Assembly (NCBI GenBank): GCA_014379925.1
Contig: JACMKY010000018.1
Coordinates: forward strand, 1-15,158
Direction: 5' to 3'
Length of the DNA stretch: 15,158 nt
DNA from: Cytophagales bacterium
Lineage (GTDB): Bacteria; Bacteroidota; Bacteroidia; Cytophagales; ES-bin-26
Positions 1 to 8,092 of the stretch are shown one piece after another. The position numbers and the translations under genes are program-made. The stretch's first letter is position 1. The number at the start of each line of letters is the position of its first letter. A model generated the notes under the pieces. The model worked only from the letters and a program-made list of their open reading frames with translations, was not told the DNA's origin and searched no databases.

Positions 1-130
1 AATAACCCGAAATAAATCCTGTTACTCTGTATTTATAATTTGCAGAAGCTGTTTCCTCGTCATACTGCTCTACCAACCAGTAATAACCAAAATCACGAAT
101 GCCAACGATCAACTGCCAGAAGCTGTTCAT
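1..130 (-). CDS. Partial hypothetical protein (N-terminal 43 residues; 3' end beyond window)
   Basis: Reading the minus strand from the ATG at 130-128 gives 43 codons without a stop up to the window edge, beginning MNSFWQLIVGIRDFGYYWLV and continuing with EQYDEETASANYKYRV. The gene continues off the left edge, so its length is unknown. The fragment is rich in aromatic residues and has neither a signal peptide nor a membrane segment. An ATG 5 nt further upstream is in another frame and stops after two codons, so 130 is the natural start. No Shine-Dalgarno is visible, which is normal in Bacteroidota. The AT-rich composition matches the far right edge and differs from the GC-rich core. I do not recognise the family; a small immunity-type protein is possible but unproven. 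Confidence 0.5.
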   Translation of the reverse strand, partial: MNSFWQLIVGIRDFGYYWLVEQYDEETASANYKYRVTGFISGY

Positions 131-268
131 TGCATTAATAAATGAAATAGTTAATTTATTTGGAAAAAAAATACACCTAAATCTAAATGAGCTTGATTTT
201 ATTCTCAGGTAAACAGGTGAATAAAATAATCGACGCTTTTAACCCTCTCCGTTCCACGGCGGCCTCAA

Positions 269-290
269 CCCCTCTCCACTTGGAAAGGGG
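269..290. repeat. CCCCTCTCC / GGAAAGGGG hairpin, possible dispersed repeat
   Basis: Arms at 269-277 and 282-290 pair over 9 positions with one C-A mismatch around a 4-nt loop (ACTT). A partial copy of the left arm (ACCCTCTCC) sits just upstream at 242-250. Such CCCCTCTCC palindromes occur as small dispersed intergenic repeats in several Bacteroidota genomes; assigning this one to such a family is from memory and unproven. No T-run follows, so it is not a standard intrinsic terminator. Confidence 0.45.
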
Positions 291-311
291 AGCCATTGTC
301 TAGTTCCTAGT

Positions 312-344
312 CCTTCCTTGCCTCGCTTGCCTTCCTGCCTCGCT
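312..344. repeat. Two-copy imperfect tandem repeat CCTTCCTTGCCTCGCT
   Basis: CCTTCCTTGCCTCGCT at 312-327 is followed after 2 nt by CCTTCCTGCCTCGCT at 330-344, one base shorter. It is pyrimidine-rich on the plus strand and lies in untranslated spacer. Function unknown. Confidence 0.5.
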
Positions 345-448
345 AGCGGCTCATGGTGGCCCAAGCCATGAGATTCCCCGAGTGGTGCTCGTATTTCTTA
401 GGTGGAGGAAATCAAGTTAATAATTTTGCCCGTACTATTGTTAATAAC

Positions 449-988
449 CTATTTCTTCGGGAGTCCGCTTGTATCGGATTCTGCGATGCGATAGCCTACA
501 ACTGTGAATAAGTCAAAAATAGTACAATTCTGCCCGTCTGATGCAAACTTAAACACTTGTTCGACAGATTTATCTAGTTCCTCTTGGAAGACAGTTGGAT
601 ACTCAATTCTACAATTGCTCATTTTAAAAAGAATTGGTAGCACCATTAGATTACTTGCTACGGCTTTGCCATTTACTCGTCGAGGCTTCCAATGACCGCT
701 GGTTTTCAATATCACTTCTTTTAGATACTTTTTTGTACTGTCTCCGATATTACCGGTCACCTCTGCGAAAGTGATTTTACCGCTCGCATTCAATTTAAAG
801 TTAACGGCCACCAAAATTCGGCTTTTATCGCAACTATCTAATTCGGAAGGGTATCGTAAGCTCCGCGCAAAATACTGTATCAGTCCTTGTCCCTTATAAC
901 CTAGCTGGGGAACTTGATCGTTGACTTGCGCCATTCCTACCCAAGAAATGGCAATCATTAGCCCGGAAAGAATCAATTTCGTCTTCAT
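449..988 (-). CDS. Secreted TonB C-terminal-domain protein (energy transducer TonB-like)
   Basis: 179 residues from the ATG at 988; an open frame reaches further upstream, but MKTKLILSGLMIAISWVGMA is a typical signal peptide start, with likely cleavage before Q21. Residues about 32-112 resemble the TonB C-terminal fold used in Bacteroidota TonB-family proteins: a YPSEL stretch, a strand ILVAVNFKLNASGKITFAEV, and the end motif GHWKPRRVNGKAV, where W-x-P-x-x-x-x-G-K-x-V is characteristic. In canonical TonB this domain binds outer-membrane receptors, but here the long periplasmic spacer is absent and the N-terminus looks cleavable, so a soluble periplasmic protein with a TonB-like fold is more likely than a working energy transducer. 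The C-terminal 65 residues are unrecognised. The gene is AT-rich compared with the following core and stands alone. Confidence 0.7.
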   Translation of the reverse strand: MKTKLILSGLMIAISWVGMAQVNDQVPQLGYKGQGLIQYFARSLRYPSELDSCDKSRILVAVNFKLNASGKITFAEVTGNIGDSTKKYLKEVILKTSGHWKPRRVNGKAVASNLMVLPILFKMSNCRIEYPTVFQEELDKSVEQVFKFASDGQNCTIFDLFTVVGYRIAESDTSGLPKK

Positions 989-1067
989 AACACTTCTTAC
1001 GTTAACGACTTTTTCTAAGATCAAGCAGTAGAATATTTTTACCTAAACCCTGACCACTGACGTCTCC

Positions 1068-1970
1068 TCATTCGGGCGGGCCGGCGGGCGGGCCGTGCCG
1101 CCCGAAGTGCTGGAAGATGGCCGGCGGAGGCGCTACCAGTTGGATGCGCTCCCCGGTAACCGGGTGGGTGAAGGCCAGGGAATGGGCGTGCAATCCCAGG
1201 CGCTTGATGGGACTGCCGTGGGCGCCGTACTTCTTGTCCCCCACGACGGGACAACCCAGGTCGGCCAGGTGAACCCGGATCTGGTGCTTGCGCCCGGTCT
1301 CGATGCGGACTTCCAGCAGGCTGTATTCGGCGTAGGCTTTCAGCACGCGGTAGTGCGTGATGGCGTACAAGGCATCCGGCGTTCCTTCCGGACAGACGTA
1401 CACCTGGTAGGCGTTGTTTTCGCGCAGCCAGTTCTCGACCGTTCCCTCCGGCTGCGGCGGACGTCCCTCCACCAGGGCCAGGTACTTCTTTTCGGTTTCG
1501 GGCCAGCTCTGCTGCAAATCCTCCTTCACTTCTTCACTCTTGGCAAAGACCATCACCCCCGATACCTCCCGGTCCAGGCGGTGAACGATGAAAATCTTGG
1601 TTCGTCCGTGGGAGTCTTCGGCCACGTACTGGGACACGGCCTTGTAGAAGGTCTTCGTCTTTTCGCGGTCGGTGGCAATGGAGAGCAGGCCCGACGGCTT
1701 CTCCATGGCGATCAGGTAGCGGTCTTCGTGGAGGAGCGGGAAGGGAGCGTTGGCTTTCTTCTGGGTAGCCTTCTGCTTGGGGCTGACCAGCCGGTTCACT
1801 TCCACCAGTTGCCCGGCGGCCACGGGCGTATCCGGCCGCTTCTGCACCTCCCCGTCCACGACCACGCCGCCGTAGCCGATCAGGTTGCGGACCTTGGTTT
1901 TGGAAGCCGCCCCGGTCGCCTTCAGCAAAAAGTCGAGCAGGGTGGTGGTTTCTTTGACGATCAGTTTCAT
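1068..1970 (-). CDS. RluA-family 23S rRNA/tRNA pseudouridine synthase with S4 domain
   Basis: 300 residues from the ATG at 1970 (a TTG three codons upstream is less likely). Converts specific uridines in structured RNA to pseudouridine. An N-terminal S4-like RNA-binding domain (about residues 10-60, with KTKVRNLIGYGGVVVDGEV) is followed by the catalytic domain. The RluA signature HRLDREVSG contains the catalytic aspartate at about residue 133; family members usually have T where V stands (HRLDRxTSG). The later motif GRKHQIRVHLADLGCPVVGD is the conserved RluA/RluC/RluD C-terminal block. Length fits RluC/RluD-like enzymes, but the exact target (rRNA or tRNA position) cannot be told from sequence alone. 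The gene is monocistronic, with 79 nt between its stop and the start of the TonB-like gene on the same strand. Confidence 0.93.
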   Translation of the reverse strand: MKLIVKETTTLLDFLLKATGAASKTKVRNLIGYGGVVVDGEVQKRPDTPVAAGQLVEVNRLVSPKQKATQKKANAPFPLLHEDRYLIAMEKPSGLLSIATDREKTKTFYKAVSQYVAEDSHGRTKIFIVHRLDREVSGVMVFAKSEEVKEDLQQSWPETEKKYLALVEGRPPQPEGTVENWLRENNAYQVYVCPEGTPDALYAITHYRVLKAYAEYSLLEVRIETGRKHQIRVHLADLGCPVVGDKKYGAHGSPIKRLGLHAHSLAFTHPVTGERIQLVAPPPAIFQHFGRHGPPAGPPE

Positions 1971-2429
1971 ATTATTCAAGTACCATAACGTGGATGCCGT
2001 GAGTTAGGCGCCTAGATTCAACGAAAGGACTTAGCTTAACCCGCGTGTTTCGTAAAATAAGCATCCGCTAAACCGAAAGAAGGAGGCTCATTCCCCCAAT
2101 CATTTCTGCACGTCGCGTGTGAAAGGAAATATTCAAAAATTAAAAATACCTTTATTTCCGCTAAAAAGGGGCTTTTTTCTGACTTCTAAAAATGCGGCCC
2201 CCGGCCAACCCCCGGCACGGCAAGCGAATCTTTTCCGCCGGCTTGCCAGTTGCCCTCCTTCGCAACCGGATGCGGCGCGTAGCGGCAAACGCCCCGTTCG
2301 CTGGTTTTTTTGGATAAGGTGGGTTTTGGGGTTACGAATATCCTTTGTTTTCCTAGTATTGTGAACCCGTAGGGCAAGCGGTCGGCCAGTGAGTTCGCCC
2401 GGCCGGAACCCATTCGTAACCACCTGAAG
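1971..2429. other. 459-nt divergent spacer, no convincing gene
   Basis: This lies between the divergent pseudouridine synthase (minus) and lactonase-family gene (plus), so it should hold both promoters. I found no sequence matching the full Bacteroidota TTG-20-TAnnTTTG pattern. A small AAAAAG-GGG-CTTTTT stem sits at 2163-2177. Short open frames on both strands (2119-2364 plus, 2133-2516 minus) give low-complexity arginine/proline-rich peptides and have no domain features, so I leave them out. Confidence 0.5.
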
Positions 2430-4463
2430 ATGAAAACTTTCCTTCACTCCGCGCCGAGCCTGGCTTTCCTCCTGCTCATCCCGTTGGGGGATGGTACGCC
2501 GGAGACCACTGTCCACCCGGCTCCGGATCGTTCAACAACCCGGAAAACCATGCCCCACGCCGCCCAACTCCCCAAGGAAGTGTATTACTACGGCCACGAA
2601 GGCCAGCAGCCCGCGCAAGTCCCCCTCCGCGCCGGCCCCCTGCGGCTGCTCTACGAGGCGGGAAACCTGCGCTACGTCCGGTTGGGAGAGCGGGAAGTGG
2701 TGCGGATGATCTACCCGACCCTGCGCGACCGCAACTGGGGGACCTACCTGCCCACCCTGCGCAACGAAAAAATCGAACAGACCGCCAACTCTTTCCGGAT
2801 CAGCTACGAGAATCACTACGATTCGGAGGGCATCCAATACCGCTTCCGGTGCGTCATCGAAGGCAAACCCGACGGCACGATCCGCTTTGAGCTGGATGGG
2901 GAAGCGCTTTCCACGTTCCTGAAAAACCGCCTGGGCATCTGCGTGCTGCACCCCATTGCCGAACACGCGGGCCGTTCCGGCGAAATCACCCGGCCTGACG
3001 GCAGCCAGTACACCGGCAAGTTTCCCGTCGATGTTCAGCCCGACCAGCCGTTCAAGGACATCCGGACCATGCGCTGGGAAGTAGCACCCAACTGCTTCGC
3101 TTCCCTGGCCTTCGGCGGGGAAGTATTCGAGACGGAAGACCAGCGCAATTACGGCGACGCCTCTTTCAAGACGTACTGCACCCCCCAGGACCGACCCAAG
3201 CCCGCCGAGGTCAAGCAAGGCGACCGCCTCCGGCAGACGGTGGAGTTGACCCTGGGCGGAACGGTTCCCGCGGTTGACGGCCCACCAACCCCGTTGCAAT
3301 TGACCATCTCCGAAGGGGAAACCACGCCTTTGCCGGCCATCGGCACGGGTCGTTCGAGCGAGGTGGGTGAATTGTCGGCCGGAGAAATCGAGCGCCTCAA
3401 GGCGCTGAAACTGGCGCACTACCGCGTGGACGTGGCTCCCGCCCAGCCCGACTGGACCACCCGGCTGCAAGCGGCCGTACGGGAATCCCGGCAACTGGGC
3501 CTACCGCTGGAAGTGATGCTGTATCCCGGCACCGACCCCGTGGCCGACGCGAACGCTTTCCTGCGCGAATGTCCCAGCGAACGGGTGAGCGTGCAATCCA
3601 TCACCGTTTTCCAGAAGGGCGACCTGTCGCCGGTCGTGCGGGCGTTGAAGGAAGGCTACCCGAATACGCCCGTGGGAACGGGGGCCAACGGCGTGTTCAT
3701 GGGATTGAACGCCACCCGCACGATTGCCGACGGGGCCGAGTTTGTGGCCTACGCGGTGGATCCCCAGATTCACTTGTTCGATAATACGTCGATTGTCGAA
3801 AACCTGGCCGGGCAGGGCTTCGCCGTGCCGAGCGCCCGGAAGTTGGGCAACGGCCGGCCCGTTTACGTCACGCCCGTCACGCTCAAGCCGTCCCGTCGTC
3901 CGGCGACCGGGCCGGTGGCGGGCGATGCCCTGCCGCGTTCCTCGGACGTGCGGCAGATGTCGCTGTTCGGGGCGGCCTGTACGGTGGGCAGCCTCAAGGC
4001 CCTGGCCGAGGCGGGGGCGGCGAGCGTCACGTACTACGAAACGGTGGGCACGCAGGGACTGATGCAGGCGGGCGCACCGGTGGCCCCGGCGGTGTTCAAG
4101 GCCCCGGCCGGCGCTGCGTATCCGTTGTACCACGTGCTGCGGAGCGCGGGGGAATTCGGGCCGGCCCGCGTGTTGAAAAGCACGAGCAACCGGCCGCTGA
4201 CGGTGGATGGATTGGTGTTGTCGAACCGCAACGCCCGGCGAATTCTGCTGGCCAACTACACCGGCCAGGAGCAAACGGTGCGGGTGGGTCCCCTGAAAGG
4301 CAACGCCCAACTCCGCACCCTCGACGAAACCAACGTTTCGGAGGCGATGAGCAGCCCGGAGACGTACGCCAAAGAAGTGGCCCAACCGCTTTCGGTCACC
4401 AAAGGCTACACCACCCTGCGCCTGAAGCCCTACGCCACCGCCGTGGTGGACACCCGGGAGTGA
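2430..4463 (+). CDS. D-apionate lactonase (ApnL)-family protein, probably exported
   Basis: 677 residues. The family hydrolyses D-apionolactone to D-apionate in bacterial apiose breakdown. I recognise three family blocks: an N-terminal beta-rich domain (about 64-280) with FLKNRLGICVLHP at 163-175 and ETEDQRNYGDASFKTYCTP at 234-252; a central TIM-barrel-like region (about 320-560) with DPQIHLFDNTSIVENL at 444-459, TPVTLKP at 481-487 and SVTYYETVG at 532-540; and a small C-terminal beta domain ending near 677. Residues 1-20 have a hydrophobic core (LAFLLLIPLG) like a signal peptide, which would put the enzyme in the periplasm or outside; the second ATG at 2550 (residue 41) begins close to where the family domain starts and would give a cytosolic protein. 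No apiose kinase, isomerase or transporter gene is adjacent, so the true substrate may be another lactone or sugar acid. Family call strong, substrate uncertain. Confidence 0.8.
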   Translation: MKTFLHSAPSLAFLLLIPLGDGTPETTVHPAPDRSTTRKTMPHAAQLPKEVYYYGHEGQQPAQVPLRAGPLRLLYEAGNLRYVRLGEREVVRMIYPTLRDRNWGTYLPTLRNEKIEQTANSFRISYENHYDSEGIQYRFRCVIEGKPDGTIRFELDGEALSTFLKNRLGICVLHPIAEHAGRSGEITRPDGSQYTGKFPVDVQPDQPFKDIRTMRWEVAPNCFASLAFGGEVFETEDQRNYGDASFKTYCTPQDRPKPAEVKQGDRLRQTVELTLGGTVPAVDGPPTPLQLTISEGETTPLPAIGTGRSSEVGELSAGEIERLKALKLAHYRVDVAPAQPDWTTRLQAAVRESRQLGLPLEVMLYPGTDPVADANAFLRECPSERVSVQSITVFQKGDLSPVVRALKEGYPNTPVGTGANGVFMGLNATRTIADGAEFVAYAVDPQIHLFDNTSIVENLAGQGFAVPSARKLGNGRPVYVTPVTLKPSRRPATGPVAGDALPRSSDVRQMSLFGAACTVGSLKALAEAGAASVTYYETVGTQGLMQAGAPVAPAVFKAPAGAAYPLYHVLRSAGEFGPARVLKSTSNRPLTVDGLVLSNRNARRILLANYTGQEQTVRVGPLKGNAQLRTLDETNVSEAMSSPETYAKEVAQPLSVTKGYTTLRLKPYATAVVDTRE

Positions 4464-4523
4464 ACGTTTTCTCCAACGGCGGCGCGTTCCGGGCAACCAG
4501 TTGGGGGTAGATACGAGGAAGCA

Positions 4524-4560
4524 ACCGCTTCCGTAGCGTGGGACCGGCGTGGGAAGCGGT
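4524..4560. repeat. Inverted repeat ACCGCTTCC / GGAAGCGGT
   Basis: A perfect 9-bp inverted repeat, arms at 4524-4532 and 4552-4560 with a 19-nt loop, lies in the 230-nt spacer after the lactonase-family stop. The loop region carries a direct repeat of GCGTGGGA (4536-4543 and 4547-4554). A perfect palindrome AGCGGGCCCGCT lies about 50 nt downstream and a T-run follows near 4632-4637. This may include a transcription end for the upstream gene, but no compact hairpin directly precedes the T-run. Confidence 0.35.
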
Positions 4561-4693
4561 CGCAAGGTTGATCGCTCGCCCGGGATAGAAAAATTGATCC
4601 GCAAGAAGCGGGCCCGCTCGGATAGATCCGCTTTTTTCCGTATCCTTGTTCGGGTTCGGGTTTCCCTTGCCGGCTTTCGCCAACCTCAAAAAG

Positions 4694-7600
4694 ATGCCCT
4701 GCCGTAACCCCGCCCTGCTGCTGCTTGCCTTCCTCCTTCCGTATTCCCTCGTCCGGGCCCAGACCTACCCCTTCGCCCGGCTGACCGGCACGCCCACGAT
4801 GAATACGCGGGGTTGGAACCTGGTGGGCGACGCCCGCATTGGCGACACCAACGGCGACGCCAATGCCCTGAGCGATGAGATGATCTTGTGCAACCTCGGT
4901 TTCTTCAACAGCGGAGCCTGCTTCTACAACCAGCCCGTCAACATCTCCCAGTGTCAGAAGTGGACCGCCGAGTTCGACTACCGCATCTACGACGGCACCG
5001 GCGCCGACGGCATTGCCTTTTGTTTCCTGGCCAACCCGCCCACGGGTTTCGTACCGGGGGGCAACATCGGCATTCCCAGCCGTCCGCGCGGATTGATGGT
5101 GTTGCTGGATACGTACCTCAACTGCCCGGGCACCACGCCGGTACCCAAGTTGGAGATCCGATCTGCCGACGGCAGCGTTCAGTACGGAAGTGGCACGGAG
5201 GGCATCCTGGAGTGTCCCTCCCCTCCCCAACCCACCTCCGGGACCCTTCCCGAATTACGGCGATCCACCTACAACCGCTTGCGAATTACCTACGATTCCG
5301 GCAACATCCGGGTGTTCGTCAACAACCAACTGCGGCTGAGCGGTTTCTACCGGATTGGCTTCTCCGGATACTTCGGTTTTACGTCCAGCACCGGCGGCTT
5401 CAACGACCGGCATTCCATCCGCGACTTCACCCTCTACACCTTCAAGCCCATCGTCGCACCGCCCGACGCCGGAGCGGATCAGTTCGTGTGCAGTGGCGAC
5501 AGCATCCAGATCGGCGTTCCACCCCGGCCCAACGACCCGTACACGTATTCCTGGAATCCCACCAACGGCCTCAACAACGCCAACATTCCCAATCCCAAGG
5601 TCAGGTTGTTCAACTCCACACGGGCACCCGTCACGTACACGTACTTCGTAACCAAGGATTCGTTGGCCAACGACACCCTCTGCGCGTTTTCCGAGGCGGT
5701 AAACGTGACGGTGTACGGAAAGGCCGCGCAGGCCGGGTTCGATTTTTCCCTCTGTTCCGGCTCCCCGCAAACCATTCAGGCGTTCGAGCAGGCCGGTTAC
5801 GCGTACGCCTGGTCACCCGCCACGGGGTTGTCGAATCCCCGGACGGCCCGACCCGAAATAAGGATCGTCAATTCCACCGACGCTCCCGTCACCCTCCGGT
5901 ACGTCCTGTCGGCCACGTCCCCGACGGAGGTCTGCCCGGCCTACGACACGTTGAACGTGACGATCCTGCCGGCGGTAGCCCGGGCCGGACCGGACGTGGC
6001 ATTCTGCACGGGCGAGCGTCGTCCGCTGGGCAGTGCTCCGTTGCCCGGCTACCAGTACACGTGGTCACCGGCCACGGGCCTGAGCGACCCGAACAGTGCC
6101 AATCCCACCGTCACGCTGACCAACCCGACCGGCGGGCCACAAACGTTTCGGTATGCCGTGACGGCCAACACCCGCACCGGCGGCTGCCTGGGTACGGATA
6201 CCGTTGAGGTAACGGTGCTACCCCCGCTCGCCCAACCCGCACTGGTCGGTCCCCGCTCGGTTTGCCCGGACGTAACGGGAGTAGTCTACCGGGTTGACCG
6301 TCCCCAGGCCGGGGTGGGGTACCAGTGGACCGTGGAGGGAGGCATCCTCCGGGGCGGTCAGGGGAGTGACCGCGTCGAAATCGATTGGGGTCCCGCCACC
6401 CCGGTTGCCCGGGTATCGGTCAGCACCACCAACGCGGCCGGTTGCGTGGGCAGCACCGGCCGCCTCACCGCGCGGATTGATCCGGCGTTGCTTCCCGAAA
6501 AACCATTCAGCCCCGGGCACGCGGATACGCTCTGCCTGTCGCAGGCCACGGGCATCCGCTACCAGATTGCCAACGCCACCGGTTCGGTCTACACCTGGGG
6601 CGTTTCCGGCAATGGTGTACTCGTCAACGGGCAGGGAACCAACGGCATCACGGTCGATTGGCAGCGCCCGGGAACCGGCCAGGTCTGGGTGAGCGAGCGG
6701 AGCACGACCCGCACCTACGCGTGCAGCGGCCTTTCCGACACGTTGTCCGTGCTCGTTCATCCCGTCCCCACGCCCAAGCCCGTCGAGGGAGCAGCCGACG
6801 CGTGCGCCTTTTCGACGCAGGGCTACCGGCTGGACGGGGAGCGGGGTTCCACCTACCAGTGGCGCGCGGAAGGAGGGGCGGTGGTGCGTACGAGCGGCAA
6901 CGCGGCGACCGTTCTCTGGGGCGCGGCGGGCGCGGGGAACGTGTTGGTAACGGAAACCAATGCTTTTGGCTGCGCCGGCGCGGGGCTGAGTTTTCCGGTA
7001 ACCCTCCATCCCGTGCCCCAACCCTGGGTGGTCGCCGCCGATTCGGTGATTTGCCCGCAACGGGCGGTTGGACGGACCTACCAGGTGGCGGGCTTTGCCG
7101 GCTCCCGCTTCTCCTGGACAATCACCAACGGGCAGATCACGGGCAGCAACGCCGATAGTTCAGCCATTGCGGTGAACTGGAATACCACCAACCTGCCCAT
7201 CCGACTGCGCGTCGTCGAAACTTCCGCGCGGGGTTGCTCGGGTGCCTCCCTAGACCTCACCCCGCTCTACGACGCCACGATCCTCTTGTTCGAGTCCGTT
7301 TCTACCCGGCTGGAGGAGGAAAAGGACGTGGTCCTGCGTTTCCGGTTCAAAAACGCCCCGGCCCGGCCCAATGCCTTCGCCGTTAGTCGCCGCACGCGGC
7401 TTCCCAGTCCCGGCGCGTGGGCGGCCGTGGGTACGGTTTCTTCCCGCGATACGCTCTACACCGATCCCGGTCTGGCCACCGACGACCACGCTTACGAGTA
7501 CCGAATCGAGGGGAAGAATTTCTGCGACGTACCGTTGGCGGCGGTTCCCCATTCCTCCGTCCGGCTGGTGGGCAGGGGCGACGAGCCGACCGAAACGGTG

Positions 7601-8092
7601 CTGCTCGCCTGGAACGACTACGTGGGCTGGACCGACGGGGTGAAGTCTTACGAGGTGTGGCGCCAGTTGGACGAAGAACCCGGCCTGACCCCTTACCAAA
7701 CGTTGGACAGCAACGAATTTACCCTCTCCAGAACCAACGCCAGGGACGGCTTCCGGCACTGCTACCGGATCCGGGCAGTGGAAAACGGGGGCTTGGGTAG
7801 CGTCTCCTGGTCGAACGAGGTCTGCCTGACATTCGAGCACGCGCTGTTCATTCCCAACGTGATTACGCCCAACGGCGACGGGAAAAACGACGCCTGGGTG
7901 ATCGAAAACCTGGAACTGTATCCCGACCACGAACTGACAATGGTCAATCGCTTCGGCAAGGATGTTTTCCGCACCCGCGCGTACCGGCAGGATTGGAACG
8001 GGCAGGGACTGTCCGGCGGCGTGTATTACTACTTCCTGAAAACGGGCCGTCGGAACGGGATGGTTCGCGGGTGGGTGCAGGTACTGCGCTGA
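4694..8092 (+). CDS. Secreted multidomain lectin/PKD-like/FnIII protein with T9SS type B sorting domain
   Basis: 1132 residues from ATG 4694; the frame extends upstream to a TTG at 4646, but MPCRNPALLLLAFLLPYSLV followed by RAQ is a standard Bacteroidota signal peptide, cleaved about after Q23. Residues about 24-250 form an L-type (legume-like) lectin/concanavalin-like domain (DGTGADGIAFCFLANPPTGF, PRGLMVLLDTY, GFSGYFGFTSSTGG). Next come three cysteine-containing Ig-like repeats (about 254-515) sharing the pattern AG.D..C.G and Y.Y.W.P..GL..P....P, four PKD-like repeats (about 515-860) with S.Y.W.V..G and I.V.W patterns, and an FnIII-like region (about 861-1050, SYEVWRQLDEEPG). From F1052 the gliding-motility-associated C-terminal domain starts with FIPNVITPNGDGKNDAW and ends in a GVYYYFLKTG block, the signal for export and surface attachment by the type IX system. 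The likely role is surface adhesion or glycan binding; no enzymatic domain is seen. Confidence 0.92.
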   Translation: MPCRNPALLLLAFLLPYSLVRAQTYPFARLTGTPTMNTRGWNLVGDARIGDTNGDANALSDEMILCNLGFFNSGACFYNQPVNISQCQKWTAEFDYRIYDGTGADGIAFCFLANPPTGFVPGGNIGIPSRPRGLMVLLDTYLNCPGTTPVPKLEIRSADGSVQYGSGTEGILECPSPPQPTSGTLPELRRSTYNRLRITYDSGNIRVFVNNQLRLSGFYRIGFSGYFGFTSSTGGFNDRHSIRDFTLYTFKPIVAPPDAGADQFVCSGDSIQIGVPPRPNDPYTYSWNPTNGLNNANIPNPKVRLFNSTRAPVTYTYFVTKDSLANDTLCAFSEAVNVTVYGKAAQAGFDFSLCSGSPQTIQAFEQAGYAYAWSPATGLSNPRTARPEIRIVNSTDAPVTLRYVLSATSPTEVCPAYDTLNVTILPAVARAGPDVAFCTGERRPLGSAPLPGYQYTWSPATGLSDPNSANPTVTLTNPTGGPQTFRYAVTANTRTGGCLGTDTVEVTVLPPLAQPALVGPRSVCPDVTGVVYRVDRPQAGVGYQWTVEGGILRGGQGSDRVEIDWGPATPVARVSVSTTNAAGCVGSTGRLTARIDPALLPEKPFSPGHADTLCLSQATGIRYQIANATGSVYTWGVSGNGVLVNGQGTNGITVDWQRPGTGQVWVSERSTTRTYACSGLSDTLSVLVHPVPTPKPVEGAADACAFSTQGYRLDGERGSTYQWRAEGGAVVRTSGNAATVLWGAAGAGNVLVTETNAFGCAGAGLSFPVTLHPVPQPWVVAADSVICPQRAVGRTYQVAGFAGSRFSWTITNGQITGSNADSSAIAVNWNTTNLPIRLRVVETSARGCSGASLDLTPLYDATILLFESVSTRLEEEKDVVLRFRFKNAPARPNAFAVSRRTRLPSPGAWAAVGTVSSRDTLYTDPGLATDDHAYEYRIEGKNFCDVPLAAVPHSSVRLVGRGDEPTETVLLAWNDYVGWTDGVKSYEVWRQLDEEPGLTPYQTLDSNEFTLSRTNARDGFRHCYRIRAVENGGLGSVSWSNEVCLTFEHALFIPNVITPNGDGKNDAWVIENLELYPDHELTMVNRFGKDVFRTRAYRQDWNGQGLSGGVYYYFLKTGRRNGMVRGWVQVLR

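Larger units (their letters stand above)
131..448. other. AT-rich to mixed spacer with hairpin and short repeats, no gene seen
   Basis: No open frame with protein-like content is seen here. The stretch holds the 5' leader of the left-edge gene, a hairpin at 269-290, an imperfect tandem repeat at 312-344, and a 7-bp perfect stem (CTCATGG at 350-356 with CCATGAG at 366-372, 9-nt loop). Since the left-edge gene reads away and the TonB-like gene ends at 449, the spacer contains that gene's 3' region and a promoter for the leftward gene; neither element could be pinned to a consensus. Confidence 0.5.

Noticed and set aside
269..372. Possible CRISPR or tandem array in the left spacer
   Set aside because: Only two short imperfect units and two unrelated hairpins; no regular repeat-spacer pattern.
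1095..1988. 297-residue plus-strand open frame
   Set aside because: Exactly antisense to the RluA-family gene, whose conserved motifs decide the strand; the translation has no domain features.
2119..2516. Small open frames in the spacer before the lactonase-family gene
   Set aside because: Mutually overlapping on both strands, basic low-complexity peptides, no motif or convincing start context.
2532..4604. Long minus-strand frames of 320 and 367 residues (2532-3494, 3501-4604)
   Set aside because: Antisense to the lactonase-family gene; rich in Arg/Gly/His as expected from GC-rich shadow frames.
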